Below are positions 60,101 through 64,000 of a stretch of DNA of 64,000 nt, one piece after another. Each line of letters opens with the position of its first letter. The stretch's first letter is position 1. Where the stretch lies: contig OY744615.1 in the NCBI GenBank assembly GCA_963556255.1, positions 18,267,077 to 18,331,076 on the forward strand, given 5' to 3'. The notes beneath the pieces were generated by a model. It was not told where the DNA came from. It was given only the letters and a program-made list of their open reading frames with translations, and made no database searches. The position numbers and the translations under genes were made by a program. This DNA is from Allolobophora icterica. Taxonomy: Eukaryota; Annelida; Clitellata; Crassiclitellata; Lumbricidae.

Positions 60101-63084
60101 CTGGATGACCTTTCAGCTCCGGGTCCGGGTGTTTAACACCCGGAATTTCCGGTTATCCGGGTCAGTACCCGGCTATGCCCTACTGGAGGTGTCCCAAGGT
60201 TTGACTGTATTCCTTCCTTTATGGAATCAGGCCGGTGAGAATCACATTTAAGGGGTTTAGGAAAGAGTGATTTAATGTTCAGATGCGTACGTCAATGCAG
60301 CCGTGTTTCTGCACATTTGCAAAGTTCTTTAAAGGTGCCAAACAAGTATCTGATTATTGCATGTAAAGTTTGGCATTCTTTGCCTTCTAGAAGTTTTCGT
60401 CATGTATGCCTGGCGATAATTCTATCATTGAGTAATTTTTCTGTAGCTGCAAATGCTACAATTGAGGGAAAAGTGAGCAAACCTCTAAAGAAGCTTTTGA
60501 AAAAGCTTGTGATTGACAAGACACAGGAAGAGTTTGCTGTTGCTGATGCAAAGCTTGCTATTAACATCAAGGTATACTTTAATTTATTCATTTCTTGGTT
60601 GTGTACTGCTTTTACACTTATGAAGTGTTTATATTTGAGGAGCTTGTGTATGTGAATGAAGTTGCTTGATAAGCATACACAGTAAAAGTCTAATTTTGCA
60701 CGGATGACTGAACCACACAATACTGGAATGTGTGCTACTGAAATACAGTCATGTGTAATACTGTATGTATAGATCTGGTTATTTATTATCTGATTTTAAT
60801 TTATAGTGCAATGGGTTTAATCTGGGACATAACTGGCTGCTTGTGGCTAGTTGCTTTTAGTGATTTCTTAGCTTTAATGGTGTCTGAGGTTGAAGATTAT
60901 ATATTAAAGTGTGCAATACAGAGTTATTTTTTATCTAATAGGACATGTTTAGTATTATGCTTTCAATAAGCTTGCCAGCACGCTCCAAGAAAGACATTAC
61001 CAAGATTGACATGACAATTTTTTTGCATGGCTTTGTCAGTTCAAATGCTGATATATCAGGTGTTTATCATTCAATTGTTTTGTATTTAGGAAAAATTCAA
61101 CTTGAACTGCCTAGCAAACAACAACATCCAGGAACTTATGCGATGCATTCGATCACAGTCCGAGAATCTTATTTCCGGCATAGATAAGAAAGAAATGACA
61201 GCCTGGGAACTTAGCTTGGCACACAGGTGAGAACTTCAATAAATTTTGGGATTATACACTTGAAAAAAAAACTAGTTTGGAACCTTTGAAATCCAAACTA
61301 GATGATCTGGAATGGATATGCTGTGCAAAATATCCGAAAGCGTACTAGCTTTCGCAAAAGTTTTTAGTTGTTTTTCTAAAGCTAAATTTGTTTGTCTGTT
61401 GGTTGTTCATTGCAGTTTATCGCGATACAAGCTCAAGTTTAGTCCAGACAAAGTCGATACAATGGTTGTTCAGGCAATTAAAATTCTCGATGAGCTTGAT
61501 AAGAAAGTTAACAACAATGTGATGACAGTCAAGCAGTGGTATGGGTGGCATTTTCCAGAGCTCGAGAAAAATGTCACAGACAACATGACTCTTGTGAAAA
61601 CTATCCAAAAACTAGGTAAGTTATTTTATTTGCAAGAAAAAAAATATAATCAAGAAAAATGCATCTTTAAAAAAAATTTATTCTGAAAGCTTGAGAAGTT
61701 ATTCCTTAACCTGTCTGCAGACAAATGACACTGTTTCTAGAGAACCACGATGACAGTGCTGCTCTTTTAACTAACTGACTTGGCTAGTTAAGGGAGTTGC
61801 TTGACTTTATTCTGGAACATATTTAAATGTATCTGTTTAAAGGAGTCCTACAGCATTCAAAACATGTTGTGCAGCCATTGGTTTTTGATCCAACAGGAAC
61901 CTCCTTTACAAAAGATCTGCTGAACAAAGGAACATTCCAGAAGAACTAGTTTTTGATCTTTGTCATGTAACAGAATCATAATTAGGAAAATTTACTTATG
62001 GCACTTTTATTCGCTGACCTTTGTATTTGCCTGGTAAGGTGGTTAGGTTGCCATGCTTCTGAGGACTTAATTGTACATTTATAATCACTCGGAGTTTAAG
62101 TTGATAGAGCATGAGGGTTTACAGTATCTCAGATTTCGCAACAATTCTTTTATTTTTCATGTTATTGTTTCAGCCATTGCAATTTTAATTTTAAAAACTC
62201 AAATCACATGGCACTAGCTGCCAGGGCCACCGACAGAAATTTCGGGCCCCTTGGAAGAGCAGTCATGAGCCTCTAGGCAGAGCAGTCACGGGCTCCTAGG
62301 CGGAACAGTCACGGGCCCTAGGCAGAGCAGTTATGGGCCTCTAAACTATCTAGGCTTTATATAAATATAATAAAATTATGAAAAAAACACAAATTGAAAT
62401 AATAAAAGTGCGTGTACGACCGTACAATATTATATTTATTTATTTATTTATTTATTCCGGATATTTCTATAGCGCCTCTCGAAGTCAACTACTACTCAGA
62501 GGCGCTCCCGACTACAGCATTGGTATACTGTGCCGGAATTTTCACGCCGAAGCGCCACGAGCAATTGCGAGTGAAGGACTTGCCCAAGGTCCGTATGCAG
62601 CGGCTAGAGTGGGATTCGAACCTGCAACCCTCCGGTCACAAGGCGCCGAACTTACCACTGAGCCACCACGCCCCACATATATTGTATACAACTATAATTT
62701 TATTCAGATGCTTGAAGTTTAAACTGATTGTAGTTGAGCGTCAGATAATATATTTAAAAGGTATAAATCATAAACTTTGTATGACTGAATATAATATTTG
62801 TGATAAGTTGATTGCGGGCCCGAGCCCCTAAAAGTCGCTGGGCATTTGCCCCCCCTGCTGCCCCCTCTCAGCGGGCCTGCTAGCTGCTGTGTTGTATTTT
62901 GAGACATACCTGATAGAGCTGCTTCTTTCTGTGAACAGGGTTTCGTTCGAACACGGCTGACACTGATCTGTCTGAAGTGCTTCCAGACGGTCTAGATGCA
63001 AAGATAAAACAGGAGGCAGAAGTGTCTATTGGAACAGACATTGCAGCAGATGATCTTGAACAGGTTTTGAACATGTGCGATGAG
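54136..63084 (+). CDS. NOP58: NOP58, box C/D snoRNP core protein (5' half; runs off window)
   Basis: Nucleolar scaffold protein of box C/D snoRNPs, which guide rRNA 2'-O-methylation; it pairs with NOP56 and carries fibrillarin (known for the family). Seven exons join in phase: 54136-54180, 55574-55650, 58361-58413, 60447-60571, 61090-61226, 61416-61615 and 62939-63084, giving 783 nt or 261 residues, about half of the usual ~530. Every junction is GT-AG. The start MLVLFETAAGFAVFK is NOP58-like rather than NOP56-like. Family landmarks are FAVADAKL (about residues 88-95), LSRYKLKFSPDKVDTM (147-162) and WYGWHFPEL (187-195). The NOP5 N-terminal domain and the start of the coiled-coil/NOSIC region are present. 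The snoRNA-binding Nop domain and the lysine-rich tail must lie beyond 64000. The gene is transcribed away from the SOCS-type gene on the minus strand. Exon assembly was by eye. Confidence 0.95.
55574..55650 (+). CDS. NOP58: NOP58 exon 2
   Basis: The acceptor is TTATAG at 55568-55573 and the donor is GTAAGT at 55651. The exon encodes LLNEKKLKKVDQLF followed by QDFQNPEEANS and ends with two bases (AT) of a split isoleucine codon. It matches the LNEKK-type segment of the NOP5 N-terminal domain. Confidence 0.93.
55860..56400 (+). repeat. degenerate tandem repeat in NOP58 intron 2
   Basis: About eight diverged units of roughly 50-90 bp share the order GGTT(A/G)ATG..., GCATTGCTGAGACCATTTAA, AACAGTTTAAAT. 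Clear cores lie near 55905, 55955, 56080, 56140, 56207, 56262, 56310 and 56370. It lies wholly within the intron. Confidence 0.65.
57745..57860 (-). mobile_element. tRNA-like SINE head relic in NOP58 intron 2
   Basis: GGGATTAGAACCC at 57795-57807 is the inverse of a B box (GGGTTCTAATCCC). The flanking sequence fits a tRNA-like arm, and an A box is only weakly visible. There is no anticodon-stem support for a functional tRNA. Confidence 0.45.
58361..58413 (+). CDS. NOP58: NOP58 exon 3
   Basis: The acceptor is CTATTTTAG and the donor GTAGGC. The exon completes the split Ile codon and encodes LQLVQFRKFKDSVEALE, leaving one base (G). It corresponds to the family segment IVKLKHFEKFQDTAEAL, with many conservative changes. 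Confidence 0.92.
58930..59426 (+). pseudogene. LINE reverse transcriptase relic in NOP58 intron 3
   Basis: The plus frames read HMGYCNFILASIL (about 58967), resembling LDYCNSLLAGI, and LRTICRFLSFHAVTILIHTL (about 59270), resembling the LIHAFVxSR region. A further VWHSLPSRS-like fragment follows the hAT insertion near 60370. It is decayed and interrupted by that element. Confidence 0.5.
59435..60182. mobile_element. hAT-type element with TAGGGCATAGCCGGGT ends (748 bp)
   Basis: Perfect 16-bp ends TAGGGCATAGCCGGGT and ACCCGGCTATGCCCTA are flanked by CTGGAGGT (59427-59434 and 60183-60190). Both subterminal zones are packed with CCGGGTCCGGGT and CCGGGTACC motifs, as expected of hAT transposase-binding arrays. 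No transposase was recognised. It sits in NOP58 intron 3, splitting an older LINE relic. Confidence 0.9.
60447..60571 (+). CDS. NOP58: NOP58 exon 4
   Basis: The acceptor is TTTTTCTGTAG and the donor GTATAC. The exon encodes the lysine-rich helix KPLKKLLKKLVIDKTQEE and the conserved FAVADAKL motif, ending in phase 0 at a lysine. The residue created across the exon 3/4 junction is alanine. Confidence 0.94.
61090..61226 (+). CDS. NOP58: NOP58 exon 5
   Basis: The acceptor is TGTATTTAG and the donor GTGAGA. The exon encodes 45 residues including EKFNLNCLANNNIQELMR and AWELSLAH, ending with AG of a split serine. It matches the family's RxIRSQ and LxLAHS stretches. Confidence 0.94.
61416..61615 (+). 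CDS. NOP58: NOP58 exon 6 (coiled-coil/NOSIC region)
   Basis: The acceptor is GTTCATTGCAG and the donor GTAAGT. It is the longest exon here at 200 nt. It carries LSRYKLKFSPDKVDTM and WYGWHFPEL, which are almost invariant in NOP56/NOP58 proteins, and ends with one base of a split glycine codon. Confidence 0.96.
62222..62879. mobile_element. hAT-type element with CAGGGCC ends (658 bp) hosting a SINE
   Basis: Ends are CAGGGCCACCG and AGCGGGCCTG with target duplications CTAGCTGC at 62214-62221 and 62880-62887. Inside are about four ~23-bp direct repeats (GGCAGAGCAGTCACGGGCC type, 62250-62345) and a complete tRNA-derived SINE (about 62432-62675). It lies in NOP58 intron 6, ending about 50 bp before exon 7. 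Confidence 0.83.
62432..62675 (-). mobile_element. tRNA-derived SINE, copy 1
   Basis: Read on the minus strand: tRNA-like head GGGGCGTGGTGGCTCAGTGG (A box TGGCTCAGTGG), B box GGTTCGAATCC, a central CCTTGGGCAAGTCCTTCACT segment, then tail GTCGGGAGCGCCTCTGAGTA and GAGGCGCTATAGAAATATCC, ending in (AAAT)n. It is about 92-95% identical by eye to the copy at 15408-15660. It is nested in a hAT-type element. Confidence 0.9.
62939..63084 (+). CDS. NOP58: NOP58 exon 7 (last exon in window)
   Basis: The acceptor is CTGTGAACAG and the donor GTATGT, in phase 0. The exon encodes LSEVLPDGLDAKIKQEAEV and SIGTDIAADDLEQVLNMCDE, matching the family segment before the Nop domain. No exon for the next family segment was seen by eye between 63085 and 64000, so the following intron exceeds 0.9 kb. 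Confidence 0.94.
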
Positions 63085-63220
63085 GTATGTATGACTCCAT
63101 GTCTGAATATTAGTATTTTGGGTGGTGCAACAGTCAGTAAGAGTTGTTGTTTGTTGCCTCACTGAATTCTGCAAATGCAGTTAGACGTTAGCGTAGGACT
63201 ACTTCACTCTTTGGCACTAT

Positions 63221-63283
63221 GTCGTTTTTGATGAATTTGACAATTACTATGTTGTTTCTGATGAATTTGACAATTATTATTAG
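63221..63283 (+). repeat. 32-bp tandem duplication in NOP58 intron 7
   Basis: Two copies of TGATGAATTTGACAATTA preceded by GTCGTTTT/GTTGTTTC. No function is evident. Confidence 0.7.
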
Positions 63284-64000
63284 TTCATATGAATGCAGTC
63301 ACTTAAAATCTTTAGTAGTATAGGCTAGGGTGTCCCAAGAAAATGTTTTTTTGGAAAATCTTAGGTCTCACCAGTCAAAAAGTTTCTTTGTGAGATGATA
63401 ATGTTTGTGTAAAATTTTCAATTTTTTTAGATAATGTTTAGGGGTCCCCCAAGGGGTCCTAAATTTTGATTTTAGGGTAATTCCGCCTCAAATCAACAAA
63501 TTTTTTGCAAGTTTCCCACTCAACCATCTCAGATTTTTATGAAATTTGCACAGAATGTGTACTGATGTATTACAATATGCTGTGCAAAATTTCACATTAA
63601 TATTCGTAGTATTTAATTTTTGAAGGAATTTTAAGTACATCTATGATGACCCCGTTTTTCGCGATTTGGAAATCGTGTCTTAATTTGGTGCCATATTCAG
63701 AAGGTCATAAGTCCACTATTACTGCAGATAAATGAATCAAATTTGCAGGACACCTAGTTTATTTGGTGTTAATCAAGGGAAGCTGGAAGAACTTGATGCC
63801 TGATGGATACTTTTTTTCTAGCTGAAGATTGAAAATGAGAAAAAATGACCCTCTCTGGTGCCAGTACTTTACTGCTCCACAATGACCAAATGGGTTGATT
63901 AGCAGAGAAATTGTGAACCACATGCAGTAATAGTCCACAAAGTGTGCAAAAATATGCTCAAAAAGGAGGTCAAAAATATTTAGACCTCTCTGGTGTTTCT

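Noticed and set aside
61272..61354. H/ACA snoRNA
   Set aside because: The two hairpins are too short and no H box (ANANNA) plus 3' ACA is placed correctly.
54181..63084. Functional C/D box snoRNAs in NOP58 introns
   Set aside because: NOP58 hosts snoRNAs in vertebrates, so I scanned by eye for RTGATGA with CTGA 60-100 nt downstream and terminal stems. TGATGATG near 54410 and 54846 has no D box at a suitable distance, and GATGACA near 61750 has CTGA only about 30 nt away. A covariance search could still find divergent ones.

Overview
This is a repeat-rich animal nuclear genome window. It holds two spliced genes with convincing protein homology. Both use the standard code, GT-AG introns of about 0.2 to 6 kb and AT-rich intergenic DNA. 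There is no bacterial-style gene density, no operon, no CRISPR array and no rRNA. The recurrent GGCCTA/TAGGCC motif, the very large (AAT)n, (TA)n, (CAGG)n and (GTAT)n arrays, and the CR1/L2-type LINEs, tRNA-derived SINEs and hAT/MITE elements suggest a marine invertebrate, possibly a deuterostome. I cannot name the species from sequence alone.

The genes lie in the right half and point away from each other. A SOCS6/SOCS7-type suppressor-of-cytokine-signalling gene runs on the minus strand. It has four coding exons at 50425-47302, 41253-41168, 39674-39506 and 37312-36963, whose phases join to an open frame of 1242 codons. It carries a giant N-terminal exon, an SH2 domain and a SOCS box. The first half of NOP58, a box C/D snoRNP core protein, runs on the plus strand. 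Seven exons between 54136 and 63084 give 261 codons in phase, and the gene runs off the right end. The two start codons are 3.7 kb apart, and GC-rich DNA near 52.0-52.4 kb is a good candidate for the SOCS promoter and non-coding first exon.

The left part (1-36 kb) has no confidently identified host gene. It contains a CpG-rich promoter-like island (8.16-8.64 kb) next to a possible first coding exon on the minus strand (8092-7912). A second GC-rich patch (6.5-6.9 kb) has an RFX X-box-like site and a YY1-like site. Otherwise it holds simple-sequence arrays, polypurine tracts, minisatellites and transposon debris.

Mobile DNA is the most informative part of the window. Eight insertions carry terminal inverted repeats and a perfect 8-bp target duplication (hAT signature): 11466-11890, 20956-21186, 21578-21844, 23103-23336, 28359-28644, 41560-42968, 51018-51240 and 59435-60182. 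A ninth (62222-62879) also has a perfect 8-bp duplication, and a tenth (53499-53903) has an imperfect one. They fall into about six terminal families, three of them with two or three copies. A Tc1/mariner-type fold-back derivative sits in (TA)n at 19817-20606. Several degenerate LINE 3' halves are present, and one appears to share its 3' tail with a tRNA-derived SINE, as expected of a LINE/SINE partnership. No complete autonomous element was found.
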